Below are positions 1 to 14,300 of a DNA stretch of 64,000 nucleotides, one piece after another. Origin of the DNA: Brachionus plicatilis (taxonomy: Eukaryota > Rotifera > Eurotatoria > Ploima > Brachionidae); contig QEOQ01000508.1 of NCBI GenBank assembly GCA_010279815.1, forward strand, positions 534,254-598,253, written 5' to 3'. How positions within the stretch are numbered: the stretch's first letter is position 1; each line of letters begins with the position of its first letter. The position numbers and the translations under genes were made by a program. A model generated the notes under the pieces. That model was not told the DNA's origin, did not search any database, and saw only the letters and a program-made list of their open reading frames with translations.

Positions 1-3000
1 ATGTTTGCAAAAAATATTTTTAAAGCAAAAATTTTTATTGACCCTTCAAAAATGATTGTAAAATTTGAAAAAAAAAAAATCAAGTTTAATTTTTTGTTCA
101 AAGCACTAACGAGAACAATTATTGAAAAGCTCGATGGAAAGAGATTAAATGTGAAAAGTTTAAACGCGCGATAGCAAGCACATGCGTTGAATCCCGAGGG
201 TGATTTTTACAAAAATAAAAATTAATTTTTATTGTTTTTTTTTCTTTAAACAAAATAGAAATCAAACTGAAAAATAAAGTGAAAAAAAAATTTAGCTCTA
301 AATTTTAATAAAATAGACCAATTCAAGCTTAATAAAATATCTAATTTTATGGTATAAGATTTCTTATTAAAATTACAACAACAACAACAACAACAAAAAA
401 AGAAATATAGAATTAAAATAATGCACTAGATAACAGCTATTGAAGAAATAAAAAAATTAATTTTCAGAAAATTGGAAAATTTAAATTTCCTTTAAATAGC
501 GGTAAACAATAGATATGCGAGTCGACAGCCGATATTCAATACACTTGTCGCTCTGTTTAATTTCCCAGCTTAACAAGAACAAAAAATGAATGTTTTTTCT
601 GTTCGCCCAAGAATACGGATGTTCAAATATTTGCCATTTACAATAGGAAAATTCCAACGCCCTGTGCTACTCAAATATTTACTGAGGCAACAAAAATTTC
701 TAAAGCGGAAATTCGAAATCAACACATCTCGAACACATCGAGAGATTTTGCGCTCGATCAGCACTAAAAGCCAAACAAAGTTTATTGCAGTGGGATAGGA
801 ATATACTCAAAAAAGATAACTAGATAAATAAATAGATAAAAAAATACAATCTCGAGATTGATTGAATTGACGGGTCTTTATTGAAAGCTTCAATTTATTT
901 TTAATTACGAATTCATAAGTTTCAAGATTTTTCTAAGGTTTAGATCAGAGGCAAGCGGGACCAGGTCTCGTCGTGAGCGAGCCTAGTCCGAGTCTGGCTG
1001 AAAGAAGATAGAGAGCTCGTTAAATATCGCAAATATTGATATATCATCAAAAGATAAACATAAATTGTTCGAAAATAGCAAATTTATATTGATTATACGA
1101 GCTCGTAAAATAAATATCTAGTCAAATCTAGTGTAAATAAAGCTCAAGTGTCCCGAAACTGAGCCGCACTAAACGAAAATATTCTAAATATCGGACTTAA
1201 GTATCTCTAGGATTTAAAAAAAAATTTTTTCATATAACCTTAAATAAATAGAATTTAAATCGATCGAATATATTCGAAGACCGAATCACTACAATTTAAT
1301 AAAAGTAAGCATATTTGATTGCTAAACTTTCGGAAATTTGATATTATTTTAAGGTGTAATACTGTCTTGGAAAATGGTGTTTACTCAAGTACGGGTCAAC
1401 AAACTTTTATTCTGTGTCGTTGTCAAGCTTGCTTGAATATGTGTCACTTAGTAACTAATTTTTTTTCTTCTCTCTCTCTCTCTTTCTCTAATTGTAGATT
1501 ACAAATTAATTTTCTCATTGAAATTTCTATCATGAAATAGGAAGTCAATTTAGTGAAAAGTAAATGGTTTAAAGAAATTGTTGCTCTTCATGCCTACTTT
1601 AGTTTGATTGTATCCCACAAATCATGAGAGATTCGAAACATTTTTTTTAATTGGAATACCTTAATTAATTACCCCATGAATTGTATTGTTTTTTGAATAA
1701 AAACTCATTTTTTGAGTAATGATTTGAATTAAGGTTAATTAATATCAGTCGATAAATCAAACTTTAAATCAGCCTCAAGCCAAAAAAAACATTCTCAATG
1801 CTTTTTCAAATAATGAACCCTTTGAGGTATTTGGGAAAGCTCAGTGCAGAATTATATGCTTTGTCTTTAGATCATTAATTTTTAAATTTTAATCAACAAT
1901 GAAATTTAATTTTTGTGTTTTTTTACAAGCGCGATCATTTAAATGAACATTTGAAGTAATTATGAAAATAGAAATTAAATAGTACAAGTTTATATAAATT
2001 TAACAAATAATTTTTCACATAGATTAAATTAATTTTTTTGATGATTAAAAAACGCTTTTATTTCTGAATTTTTGAAGGCTTAAAAAAATATCTGAAAAAA
2101 AATTAATCAAATTGTATAAAAGTTTAGTTTGAAATGAAAAAAATTAAAATTTTTAAAACGAAGGCTATTGCCATTCGGAATAACTCTGGGGTTTTCTACT
2201 CAGTTATAAATTAAATAAAATAAAAAATTTTTGAAATTTTTTAGGGAATATTATTAAGTACAGATTTATTAACTGATGTCGTTTTCATTTCAAATCAGAT
2301 ATTTATCATTTTTCCAAGTAATTGAAAAAAATGAATAATTTTTCAACATGCGAAATTAAAAAAAATTATAAATTAAAAGTCATTCATTAATTCACCAGGG
2401 ATTTAAATGAATAATCTAAATTTAAACTAAATTAAGCTAAATAAAAAATTATCTGAAATTAATTTTTTACTATAATAGCTTTTTGCAATATAACATGACT
2501 CAAAATAGTCCAAGAATATTATTAAATAAAAAGTTTATTCAATTTGAAAATTTAATTCATAAAAAGAAAAAAATCTGTTTTTTTTTTGAAATTTGATATT
2601 CGAATAATATGTGACAAATTAACTCTTCTATTGCTTTTGATATTTAATCTGTGTGTTCAATATTTAATGACATTTTTTAATACTTTTTGAAGCTTTGATA
2701 AGAATTCTGATTCTATTTTTTCTCAAATAATATTTATTCAGATATTAAAATTGAAATGGTTGAAGAAAAGAATATAGAAATTCTTTAAACGACTTTAAAA
2801 AATTCAAATTTAAATTCTCGTAAGAACTTTATCACCCAAAGTTAATGTTCAATTAAAAAAAAAATTTTTTAAATTTTGAAACAATCTAAAATCAATCGAG
2901 TAGAATGTTATTTTTCTAGCAAAATCAATCCAAAATTATTATTTTATAAAATATCTAAAATACTTTGGAAATTTAAAATTGCATTTCATCAGAGAAAATA

Positions 3001-5715
3001 ATGGTTACTTGAGAGACTTTTTGTAGAGTGATGATTTTGAGTGCATATTTTACAAATTCCAATCCTTTTTGAAAATATAGCTTTGAAATGTTATAGAAAT
3101 GTAAAAAATCTGTGACGAAATTTAATTACGCATTTAAATAGGTTCTGAAAAATTTTACTTTGACAATTTTTTTCTAATTAATTAGCTTGTCATCTATAAA
3201 TTCTCCTTAAAGACATTATTCAGATGATTTTAGTAATGAATGGACATTATTTTTTCTGTGAAAAAGATTCTGTGTTTATTGACAAAACACTTAATTTTCA
3301 ATAGTTAGATGTTATAGTTAGTTTTTAAAGCTATATTTGAATAATTACATTTTCTTAACTTTAAAATTTGTAAATCAAAAAAATTAAGTTATTTAATTAA
3401 CGAAGACGATGATATAATTGATATTAAAAATTGAAATAATTGTTATTTAAGAATTGATTAAATTTGTATTGTACATAAGTTACAATCGAAAATTATAAAT
3501 TCAAATACTGAAAATATAAACTTTTAATTTAAATTTATAATTTTTTAATATTTACTGAAAAATTAAAAAAATAAAGATTTTCATTTAACGGATTACATAA
3601 TGTTGAAACAAGTTATAAAATATGAGATTATTTTTAAAATTTTTTAAATTTTAATTGAATAAAAATAGCAATGAAATATTTAAAGAAACGTTTTTAAAAT
3701 TTACTTTTTTATACTCATTTTGTTTTAGAATTCAAATTAACTTGAAATCTCTGAATTCTCTGAATTAGAATATATTATATTTAATTTTTTGAAATTGAAC
3801 CCAGAACAAATTTCTTAAAGTTTATATTAATATTCTTTTCCGGATCTTGGTCACTGAAATTTTACCTTTTCTAAAAGTTTAAATAGCCTTACAACAATAT
3901 GCTCCTAGCTTTACCGATTAATTAAACTCAGAATAATAAAAAACTTAGTTATGGAAAAATGTTTTTCCAACTTAACTGACTTAATTAGATGAAAACAAGG
4001 AAATAATGTGAATTAGTTTGATTATAAATTTTTTCAAAGATTAAAGCAGTATAAATTATTCCAAAAATCTACTCACAATGATAACGACTTGATAGTGAAA
4101 GTTTGTGAAGCATAAAAATTTTGTCTGGCTCCTTAACAAAACGAGAGAAAGGGTTAATAATAAAACTTAATAATATGTTTTTTATGTTATCAATTTAGAA
4201 GACTGTATTGGCATAATTCACTGATATTTGATGGACCATTAGAAAATACTGCAAAGATCAAACTGGTCAAACAATTTGCTAACGATTGTCAGTGTGAAAA
4301 TTTTTTATAAAATAAAGAGATAAACTTAAAATAAAATCTTTAGAATTCTCTTTAAAAAATTCAAGATATCAAATTATCATTTTTTTCAAATTTTAAAATT
4401 ATATCCGTTTTCAAAACTATATTAACTTGTTTGAAATCTTTGGTTCAGTTTAAAGCCTAAGTGCCAATATCTCCCCATTAAATTTTCTATTAATTTTACT
4501 GATTGAAAATCATTTTAATGATACACCACAAAAGAGAAAAAAATGAAGTCATATTTTTAGAGATGATTAAAGACATTAATCATCAATTTAAACAAAAGAT
4601 GAATTTTTGATTAGGATGCTTAGAAATTCAAAGATATTTTTGATTTTAATATTTAATGTTTTTTTCTTTGTTTTAATGATTTTTTTCATCATTATTGATA
4701 AATAATTTTAGGCAACTGAATTCTTTCAGAAAAGTCGAATCTGAAGCTTATCATCCTAATTACCATCATCATTATTATCAATTTTTTAGTATTAAATTAT
4801 TAAACTGTAACTTGGGCGAATTTCAAGTTGAGTGAACCAATTTAAACCAATTTCTTCAAAATAAATAAATTGGTAAATCAGTATAAATTTTTAGTTTAAA
4901 ATTTCAACAGAAATTTGGAATTCTAAAATTTTATTATTTAATCTAATTTAATTTTTAATAAAACTAATCATATTTCTCAATTCATTGGCTTTTGGAAAAG
5001 GGTTAAGATGAATTATTTGTTGTTTAGCATATTAAATATTTTACTGAGAGTTGAAAAATTTAGTTGATTTTAATTAAAAAAAAACTTTACATATTTTTAA
5101 TTTGTTTTTATTATTTTTTCCAATGCAGCTTTAATTAAATTTATTATAAAAACATTAAAAAAATATTAATTTAACGTTACATAATTATTATGAAAAAACC
5201 CTACAACTAATTTATAATACAAACTTTTTGAAACGCACTATTTGTCTCTCAGCAATCAAAAATCATCATGAAATCGCCATTTTATATTAATCCCAAACTT
5301 AAAAAATTAATCATTTTAAACTTTCAAAGTGGATTGTAAATATTTATAGTTAAATTGAAAATTAATGATAACGTGAAAATCATTTAATGTCTCTTTTGTA
5401 TGCTATTATTTATAATCCTTTGTACCTGTTTCATTAGTTTCATAATGAATTATCTTATTTTAGCCTTCAAAAAAGGCCTATTTAAAATAGTCATACGAAT
5501 ATAATAATCGGTCGTAAATTAATACCGAAATTATTGTATTATCTAATAATTTAAGCCCTTGTGAAAACGAAGAAAAAATTTCCTTAAACCCAAGCATGAT
5601 TAACCTTTAATGTATTAATATCTTAAACTAATCAAAGAAATTTTTTACTCAAAATCTTGCTTAAAAAAACAAAGCTATTTAGAGGAATAAGCAAAAATAG
5701 TTTAAAAAAATAAAA
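1..5715. other. Gene-poor AT-rich region
   Basis: No coding exon can be supported in these 5.7 kb. A 70-codon ATG ORF (586-798) has no recognisable family. A pyrimidine-rich run ending in AG near 1463-1498 looks like a splice acceptor, but no exon on either side could be tied to it. A less AT-rich island lies at about 940-1020. Positions about 3060-3165 resemble the inner arm of the inverted repeat at about 47.94-48.0 kb, so part of this stretch is old repeat DNA. Confidence 0.6.
375..396. repeat. (ACA)n microsatellite
   Basis: About seven consecutive ACA units followed by an A-rich run. Simple repeat, no function implied. Confidence 0.9.
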
Positions 5716-7033
5716 ATGCAGATGTTTGAATTGATGGTTTCATCTGAGCCCTATGTCAACAGGTAAAATTTTAACGTTTTCTGCAACCAATATCTTATTT
5801 TTCCAATTCTAAGAGGTTCTGTGAAACTATTTCCAAAATTTAACAAATTTAAACACTCAATACTAAATCGCTCTAGATCAAATGAACCTATTATTAACCA
5901 AAAGCCTCCTAGATTTACTCGGTCAAACACGCTTAGCAATTTACCAAACACCAACTTCAATGAACCAAAATTCGAAAACAGACTTCCTAATTCTTTTTTC
6001 AAGCCAAAAAATATCTATCCAGATTTAGATGATTTAATAAATACATTGCACAAATTAAAACAAAAAGAAGTTAAAAAAAACTATGAACCTGCGCCTTGGC
6101 AGCATTCAACTTTCAAAAATAATCCTCTTCACTGCAATAGTAGTGAATTCGAAGACTACGATGACAAATTGAAAATTGAAAATTATAAAACTTACGGAGA
6201 CATTGACAGAAATGCTTTAAAAATGACTCTAGACCCAAGGCGATCGAGGAAACGACTTGTTATTAAAACAAGAAGAACCAAAAAAAAGCCAAAAAATAAA
6301 AAACGCAAACGAATTAGGAAAATAAGAAAAAAAGGCCAAAAAAAAAAAGCTGAAAAAAACAAATCATATTTGTTTGATTCATTTAATGAAGTAAAGCTCA
6401 GAAAAGTTGTGAAAAAAAATCATTCCAAATTAAATACCACTAAGCTTACGAATAGTGGTAAAAAAAGCTTAGGACTTTTTAATTGTTGTTACGATCGAGA
6501 ATCACAAATTAAAGATTACTATTTAGTTTTACCCAAGTCAGAGGTTGGAACATTTAAACCCACAATGACGAAGGAGAAAAATTTTTTTATTGTTCAAACA
6601 AATCCGGAACCAAAAAAGTCACTTAAACTTTACAAAAAAAGGAAACCAATTATTGGACAAAATTTGTTCCATAACGATATAAGTCGGATCACGGCTGAAA
6701 AAAATTTACCAAACAAACCAACAGCACCTGACGACTTCACAAGCATAACTAAATTTAATGAAAGCTTATCTAGAATAAGTGTGATGAAGCACATTTACAA
6801 GCTGTACACGTCTGACACAATAAATTTTTTTGATGACAAAACCTATGTGATTAGCAAATCAAATGGTTCAACATCAACAAGAAGGGTTAGAAATTTTTTT
6901 ATGAACACATCACCTGAATATGATAATAATGCAGAATTTATACCTCAGTTTCACTGCTATGGATCTATGGTGGAATCGGCGAAGACAAATTTGGTAAATA
7001 AAAATCGCACAAAATCATTGAGTCATTTAAATG
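5716..7033 (+). CDS. Lysine-rich low-complexity protein, 5' part (unknown function)
   Basis: I do not recognise this protein. Model: exon 5716-5762 (ATG start, MQMFELMVSSEPYVN), a 51-bp intron 5763-5813 (gtaaaa...ctaag), then exon 5814-7033. The frame is carried exactly across the intron: AG+A gives Arg, then Gly-Ser-Val-Lys. The product is polar and strongly basic, with a lysine/arginine block around residues 145-195 (pieces such as KKPKNKKRKRIRKIRKK), typical of nuclear or nucleic-acid-binding low-complexity regions. No enzyme motif, signal peptide or membrane segment is visible. The 3' end is ambiguous. A donor after 7033 leaves one base and is phase-compatible with the acceptor at 8166, which would make one protein of about 1120 residues with the next entry. 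A donor after 6993 could instead join 7145-7189 and stop at about 423 residues. That an exon exists is fairly sure; the function is unknown. Confidence 0.6.
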
Positions 7034-7630
7034 GTATTTTTTTTCCATTTCAAGGAATTTTTTTTTTAATTTTTTAATTTTTTTTGGCCTTGATAACTTA
7101 TGGTTTAAAATTAAAATAGTTTAATTTTTTTTTTAAATAATTAGGGGATTAGTGAAAATAATTTTCTAAGCCAAATATTGAGATTCTAATTTGTAATTAT
7201 TGAAATTAAGGTCGTTGAATAGGAAAAAGAATAGCAAATATTTTTGAATATTTAACTTATCATTAATTATGAGAAGGCAAGCTTAACTTGGGCTAAATAA
7301 TGATATTTTAAAGACAAAATAAACAATCAAAATACAAGAAAAATTAGTTGTTCGAATAGTGGTAGGAACATGAGCTTAATCCAATAATATCACTGATGAA
7401 AAATGATAAGCTTATTACAAACCATATAAACTTTTATAATTAAACAAAAATTCAAGTATTTTTGAATCCTTTTCTTTTGCTAACGAGCGATTTAATGGCT
7501 TAAATATTTTCGGTATATCCTTAAAGATCAAGATATTTTGAAAGAAAAAAAAACACAAAAGGTTTACTTGCTTTTTGAATTTTTTTTCTTAAAAATTAAA
7601 AGTCGGGATCTATAAAATTAGTAAACAACA

Positions 7631-10270
7631 ATGAGAGAGAATATTAAATTGCTTAAAATAAAGTACAAAGACAAAGATTCAAATGCGGTATTGACTGAAA
7701 GCGGTCCTAAATACCCTGAGCATTGCAGAACTAAGCATAGAATAAAACCAAAAGGTGAATATTTAAAAAAATTTCTTTATTTTTCAATTAATCGATTCAA
7801 AATTTGTTTCAAAAATTCAAAAAATTTTCATTTAAAATATTTTATTTAAGCCTTTTCAAATAATTTTAAAATTTGAAATTTTTCGGAAAGCAAAAGTTAG
7901 AAAAAAGAGTCAAAAAACGTTTCTATTGTCAGATATCTTTCGAGCAGTATAGCTAAAAAATCGAATAAAAAACATCTTTAACATTCATTCATGTGAAGAA
8001 AATATCATTACTATTGATATTTATTTGGGCTTAACTAGTTTACAATTGAAAATACAAAGATTAAACTCTAATTATTAATAAATAAAATTTTGTCTAAAAA
8101 AATCTAATTTTTAATTTATAAAAATATTGTCTATAACTTAACATTAATTTTCTTTGTAACAAAAGGGTTGATTCACAAATTCGAAGACAAAATTCAAGAT
8201 GGAAATCAAAATGAGCTTAAAATGAATCAAGGATCAAATTTTTTGAAAGGAGAAGAAATGGCAGCAACCAAGCCGCCTAATGAGACCAGAAATCACAAAA
8301 TGTGCTACAGATCAAAAACCTTAGCTCCTATTTCTCGACCGATATCTAACAATTTTGCACTCATAAATTCAAATTTAAATGAAATTGAGAATATTTTAAA
8401 GAATCCTAAACCAGAACAAGAATTTAATATAGACTTGAAAAAAGGTTTACACGACTGGTCACTGTGGAGATCAAAATTTAATGAAACACTCATAAAATCG
8501 TGTTTTACTCCAGCTAAGTTGATAAAATCAATCCAAACTCATAATGACTTGAGGCTCAAGAGTCAAAGCTACATCGAACCAAGCTTTGTCCATTACTCTT
8601 CTTATTATGGCGATAACACAAATTTGGATCCCGAAAGTTTCATGTTTTATGGCATGCCGAGAGCCAGAGTAAATAGAAAAGCCACTTTAGCCGAAGAAGA
8701 GTCTGATCAGTTTACAGTTGAAGAAAGACTCGACTCCACTGAAAACCACAAGCAAACTCTAATTAAAAAAGTGACCAGATCTGTGAGCGAAAATCGACTT
8801 GCTGGTTCTAATTCAGTCGATAAGATGGAAATTTTTGACATATCTCCAAAAAAATCGATCATTCGTAAATATTCGGTACCGGACTCGGGAAAATTTATTG
8901 AGACCAAGCATATTTACCAACAAGAGCCTGAAAATTATATGAAAATGATGGCCATGCCAACTAAAGAGAGCAAAGAAGTGCTGAAAGCTGCCGATGGAGA
9001 CATCATTTTTCACAGAGCAAATCAAAAAATACCAAAACACGAGGAATCACCGGAGAAAATCAACTGTCTTGGCAAATCTAAACAAAAAGCTGATGAATGC
9101 AAAAAAAAAAACTACTTCAATCCGCTCAAAAACATGCTCAGTTCTAAATCAAAGACCAAAAAAAGCAAAGAACTGGAGCCAAATTATTCAATAGATAAGA
9201 ATTTAAAAGAAGAAAATAATACTATGCGTAGGCGAAAAAGAGATCATGTGAGAAAATCAAGTATTAGGCTTTCGAAACGGAAAAAACCTGACATAGGCAA
9301 ATCGAGAAATGGGAAGCGCAATCAGCGGTCAATTAGGGCCAAAAAAAGAAAAAGTCGAAATTTAAATTATCAATCATTCAATCCCCGAAATTACCAAGCG
9401 TATCCGACGCGCAAATCACCATTTTTTATTACAAACAATACTGCACAAAATATAGAATATTTCACAAATCACATTTTAGATACCTCATATGATATATCAA
9501 AGTTTGATAAGGACATAATCGATTTATCATCTTCAAGCTCATCTACGCTTAGTTCCAAGTCGACTGATAACAAATTTAAATCCAAAATAGTACGCGAGCG
9601 AACCAAAAGGCATTTTGATCGCATAAAACGCGAAAAATCAGTTGCAGGAACTCTGAATTCAAGTGATCAAAATATAAAATTTAAGAGCAGTGTGAATTCA
9701 AAAGAGTCACCTTCTGCATCTGTGGCACCACCACCGCCTCAGATTGAAAAAATACCAAAGAGAAAATCGAGTCAAGTGTCAAAATTGAGCATTCCAATGG
9801 TTCAGCCTCCGCTTCCTCAAATGCCACCTCCATCTCTATCTAGATTTTCTGATATTAAGATTGGTGATGCTACAATTGAAACTGCCAAGAGAAATTCAAA
9901 TGAGAGTAAAAAAAAAGACCTAAGACGAATGAAAGTGACCGAGCAAAAAATTGAATTTGAAAAAGTGGAAATTATACAGCAAGAATTTGCTCAAATAGAA
10001 AAAATAAGTGATGAAAAAGAAAAGTATCCAAATTTGTTCAAATTGCCAAAACTCAGATACAATCCTCAAATGGACACGTCCATTCTTTCAACGACGACTT
10101 TATCAAATGCCAGAACTCGACCTAAAACAAGTAAAGAGATTTTGCAAGAGATTTCAAGATTAACAAATGGAACTTCCATAAATAATAAATTTAATTTTAC
10201 TTTTCAAAATAATAGCAGTGATTTCGACACGTCTATTATGTCTTCAAATTCAAGATTAATTCAAAAATAA
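7631..10270 (+). CDS. Basic, serine/proline-containing low-complexity protein (unknown function)
   Basis: Model: exon 7631-7754 starting at ATG (MRENIKLLKIKYKDKD), intron 7755-8165 (gtgaat...aacaaaag), large exon 8166-10270; about 742 residues. One base left over from exon 1 (g) plus GG gives Gly, continuing Leu-Ile-His-Lys-Phe. The exon at 7631 must be a first exon: the in-frame triplet just upstream (7622-7624) is TAA, and the nearby acceptors give no open frame. The large exon holds basic clusters (RRRKRDHVRKSSIRLSKRKK, KKRKSRN), a serine run near 9525-9550, and proline-rich stretches (APPPPQ, QPPLPQMPPPS) around residues 560-610, possible SH3/WW-type ligands. Composition resembles the 5716-7033 exon, and that exon's last donor has the same phase, so the two may be alternative 5' ends of one gene. 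No known domain is seen. Confidence 0.6.
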
Positions 10271-11379
10271 TTTTATTATTTTTTTTAATTTTAAATTTTT
10301 ACTTACTTTAAATTACTTTTTTTAACTTGTAAGTAAAAATTTATATCGAAATAATTTTTAAATAAAATTTCATTAAAATTAATTATTTTATCTTTAGACA
10401 AAAATTAAAAAAAAAAAATAAAGATGATGAATAAAGGAGGCCTATTGATCATTTTCAAAAGATTCATTATGCTATAATACAGAGTTGTGAAGTTCATTTC
10501 AATTCAGAAAAACTTTAATAAATTTTTACCTAAAATAAGAAATTTATTTCTATGATACATGTTTGCAAAAATTAGCGATGAAATCGAATATGCATATTCG
10601 AACCAATATTCGAATAAGTAACATTTCGAATGAAAATTAGGTATGAATTAAATTTTTTGATAAAAATTTTTTTGAATAATATACTTGAAAATTAATTTAT
10701 TTAAATCAAAAATTGAATCTCCAAAATATTCGAATTAAAATATTAAATTTTTGGATCAAAAACTGAATATAATAAATATTCAATTTAATATTTGAAAATA
10801 AAAATTAATCAAAAAAATGATTGATCAAAAAAAAATTTAATTAAAAAAGAAATCATTAAATAAATTGAATTTCAACTCGATTTGGATAATAAAAGTGTGC
10901 CAAATTTTCACCGTCAACTTAACTCTTCTATCATTTCCTGGATTGCTATAGTACCATCCATCTTACCAGGTACCAAAAAATAGCTATAATGATTTAACCA
11001 ACGCTACAAGAGTTAAAAAACTAAATTTTCAAATACGTAATTTTTCAAATATTCTTTTAAAATTGTAATTTTGGAACGATTTTTCTAATAGTTACTAAAT
11101 TAAATCTAAAATTACGTGATTTAAGGTAAATGTAGTAAGTAAGCTTACTAAAAATTATGTAAAATAATCTATTTTTAGAAATCCTGGGTTTTTCGTAGAA
11201 TCACTGTAACAAAAAACAAATTTAAATTCCAGGGAAAAAATTTTATATAAAAAAAAAAAATCTGGCGATTCTGTAGTTTTATTTTAAACAATTTAAATTG
11301 TGATACAAAATATTAATTTTGCAAGCATCTGAATTTATTTAAAACTCTTAGATAAAATTAAATTCATAAAAAAATATTT
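10271..11379. other. Intergenic, AT-rich
   Basis: 3' flank shared by convergent genes. No exon seen. It contains a perfect 18-bp palindrome (TCGAATATGCATATTCGA, 10584-10601) within a cluster of ATTCGAA-like words at 10560-10740. Confidence 0.6.
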
Positions 11380-14300
11380 CTAAATGCTCGAATTACTTTT
11401 TTCATTTAACAAATCTTCTCCAGTTGAAAAACACTTTGACGGACTTCTATATTTACAGTTTTCAATACTATTCTTTGTACCATAAGAAAAATATATACTA
11501 AACCCTATTATCATCCAAATTAACAATATCAACCAAACCGTCAATGAAATTGTCATCATTAGATACATATTTATTATAAAAGATGTGAAAGGTACAAACG
11601 GAACAAATGGAATTTTATAAAATGAGCTATGGTCAAAATGTGGCTGCTTATATATAATAACACATTGAATAATCAACGCCAAGACTAGAACCATAAGTAA
11701 ACCAATCATACCAATATTTTTATTAAATGATAAAAACCGCAAAAAAACACAAATTATCATCATAGTACAAACTTAAATAGATATTTATAAAACAAATATG
11801 ATAAAAAGTCAGCACCTAACAAAACTAATGACATACATCTAATACCAAAGAAACAAGTTTTAAATAAACAAGTCAGAACCATACTTTGACTCTCAAATTT
11901 TAGAGATTTTGCCATTAATATAAGAATATCAGGAAAAAAAAATCTAATAAATAAAAACTTATTTTTATCGAAAATGAATATAATTTAGATCCAAATTAGA
12001 GTTACCATATCATTGTAAACGATCCTTTAGTAGTTAGAAATTTAGCTTCTTTGTATTATATTTGTATTTATTAGGAAAATTTTTATTTAGATTTTTTTTA
12101 ATAATGACAGGTTAAAAAAAAGCAAGCCTGTGAAAGAAAGCTAACTAACTAGCTTACTAACTTTTTTAGACGGTCTTTGAAAGTAAAGAATTAATTTTCA
12201 AAAATTCTTTAAGTAATTTTTAAACAAAATTAGTCATCGTTTTGGATGAGCATTTTTATCAAAATTTATTACTTAATTTGAACTCAAAATTTTTAAAGCT
12301 TTAAATTAATTATGAAATGAAATTATAGTAAAGCAGTTCTATTTTTTTTTAATTTTTGTTATTTTTCCTGAAAAATGCAGCATTTTACAAATTTGTTTTA
12401 TTAATAAATAAATAATAATGAGGTTTTCTTAAATTGCGTTAAATGATAAAAATACTCAACCTCAAGGTTAAATTACTCAAATGAATTTTAAAATATATAA
12501 TCTTTATATTAAAAAAACAGAAAAATAAATAATATGCGATGAATAAATAATTTAAAAAAATTGAAATAATTAATTTCAGATAATAAAGATTTGAATGTAA
12601 GGCAGTTTTTTATTCTTATTTGTTTATCTGTAATGCTCTTTCAGTTAAAAAAATAAAAATCAAAACTTGACTTTGATTTTCTTTTTTGTATTAATTAAGT
12701 TTTGTTTTTTTTTATGGTCAATTTTCACAGTTAAATATTCTCTTTAATATTGACCCTAAAAAATTTTTCTTTGAAGGGATTCCCTGAGTTAACTTTAATT
12801 TCAAAAACCGTTTAAACTGCTAGCTACCTTTTTTACAAATGATTTTTTTTAATATTTAGATTAATAAATTTCGCTTAAAAAAAGAAACAGACAAATAAAA
12901 AATAATTAAATCAAGTTCTGACGGAGATTTTGAAGTTTATGTAAATCAGCCAGTTTTTACTCACTGTCTACTTCATAAGGCTTTATCTTGAGCATCAAAT
13001 CAAGGTTAAAAAAATAATTTACCTTTCCAAAATTAAATATTTTATATATTTAGAACCTTTTTTAAGAGTATTTCCAAATTTTTTTCTCCTTAATAAAATT
13101 TGGTAAAAATTTTTTTTAATTTATAATTTAGCACAAGAAGTAAATTGACCAATTTATTTTTTTTTATCTAAAATCCTTCTATTGATTAAAGTTTAATGAA
13201 AATTACTATAGAGTGTATGGGCATAAGTTTTCATTAATGTTAAGTTTTTACTTTTTGGAATCTACTTCAACTAGTACTTGTTTCTTTTGGTATTAGATTC
13301 GTGATATAACTTTATCTTTTGACGCTAACTTTCTAAAGACTGATAAATAAATATTTTTTATTTACCCGAAGATGTTGTTAAAACGTTTATTATTCTGATT
13401 GACATTGAATTCGGAAAAATGGTTGATGGATAAAAAGATTCATTGATGAAATGCTTTACACTCCACTCCACCGATTGAATTGATTCATCCTCAAAACTGA
13501 TAGACTCTTTTAAATCACTAGGTTTATACCTTAAAAGAACAAGACAAATCGACACAACACAATAGGCAGATAGAGCGCCCATGGCTAATAAATCAATAAG
13601 TTCCATGATTTCAATAAAAACAGCAAAAATTCCAGAGACAACAGAAGCAAGCACGATGGCGTAAATCGGACTCCGAAATTTTTCAGATAATTTTGATAAA
13701 TTCTTAAATATAAGACCATCATGTGCCATGGTACTAATGATCCGAGAAACCACGTATATTTCTCCATAAATGCTCACAACAATGCTTAACAGGATGTTAA
13801 GAATAATCAATACCTTGAAAATGTTTACTTCATTGTAGACAAAATCTGGATATGCATATTCAAATGTAGATGAGAATGGAGTAAATTCATTTATTAAAAA
13901 ATACGGTTCCATTAATGTTAGTACAATTGATAGAATAATGTATATAAAACTGAGTATTAAAATTGTTAAAATAATTGCTTTAGGGACATCTCGTTCGGGG
14001 TTTTTTGACTCTTCGCAAGTTGAAGCAATTGCATCAAAACCAATGAATGCATAAAAGCACTTAGAAGTGCTCTCAAATATTCCGCGACATCCAAATGGCA
14101 TAAAACCACCAGCATTTATGATAGTATCATTAGTTTTTGTTTTATTTGAGGTCAATGGAGTTAGCTTCCAATTATTAATGTCAGCTTTTAAAAATCCGAA
14201 TATTACGATTAACAATATGATAAATAAATTACCAACATTAATTGACTTGTTTACAAATGAAGATTCTTTTATATCAAATAAGAGAAATGCTTAAATTTTA

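Noticed and set aside
586..798. 70-codon ATG ORF (MNVFSVRPRIRMFKYLPF...), basic, mitochondrial-presequence-like
   Set aside because: No family match, no convincing donor into a downstream exon, and an overlapping antisense ORF of similar length; kept as noncoding.
1319..1540. 73-codon ORF overlapping a CT-rich tract
   Set aside because: Starts at a non-ATG codon and runs through what looks like a polypyrimidine tract with AG; probably not coding.
7145..7189. Possible 15-codon terminal exon of the 5716 gene (GISENNFLSQILRF)
   Set aside because: Phase-compatible with a donor after 6993, but too short to prefer over the phase-1 donor after 7033; left as an alternative.
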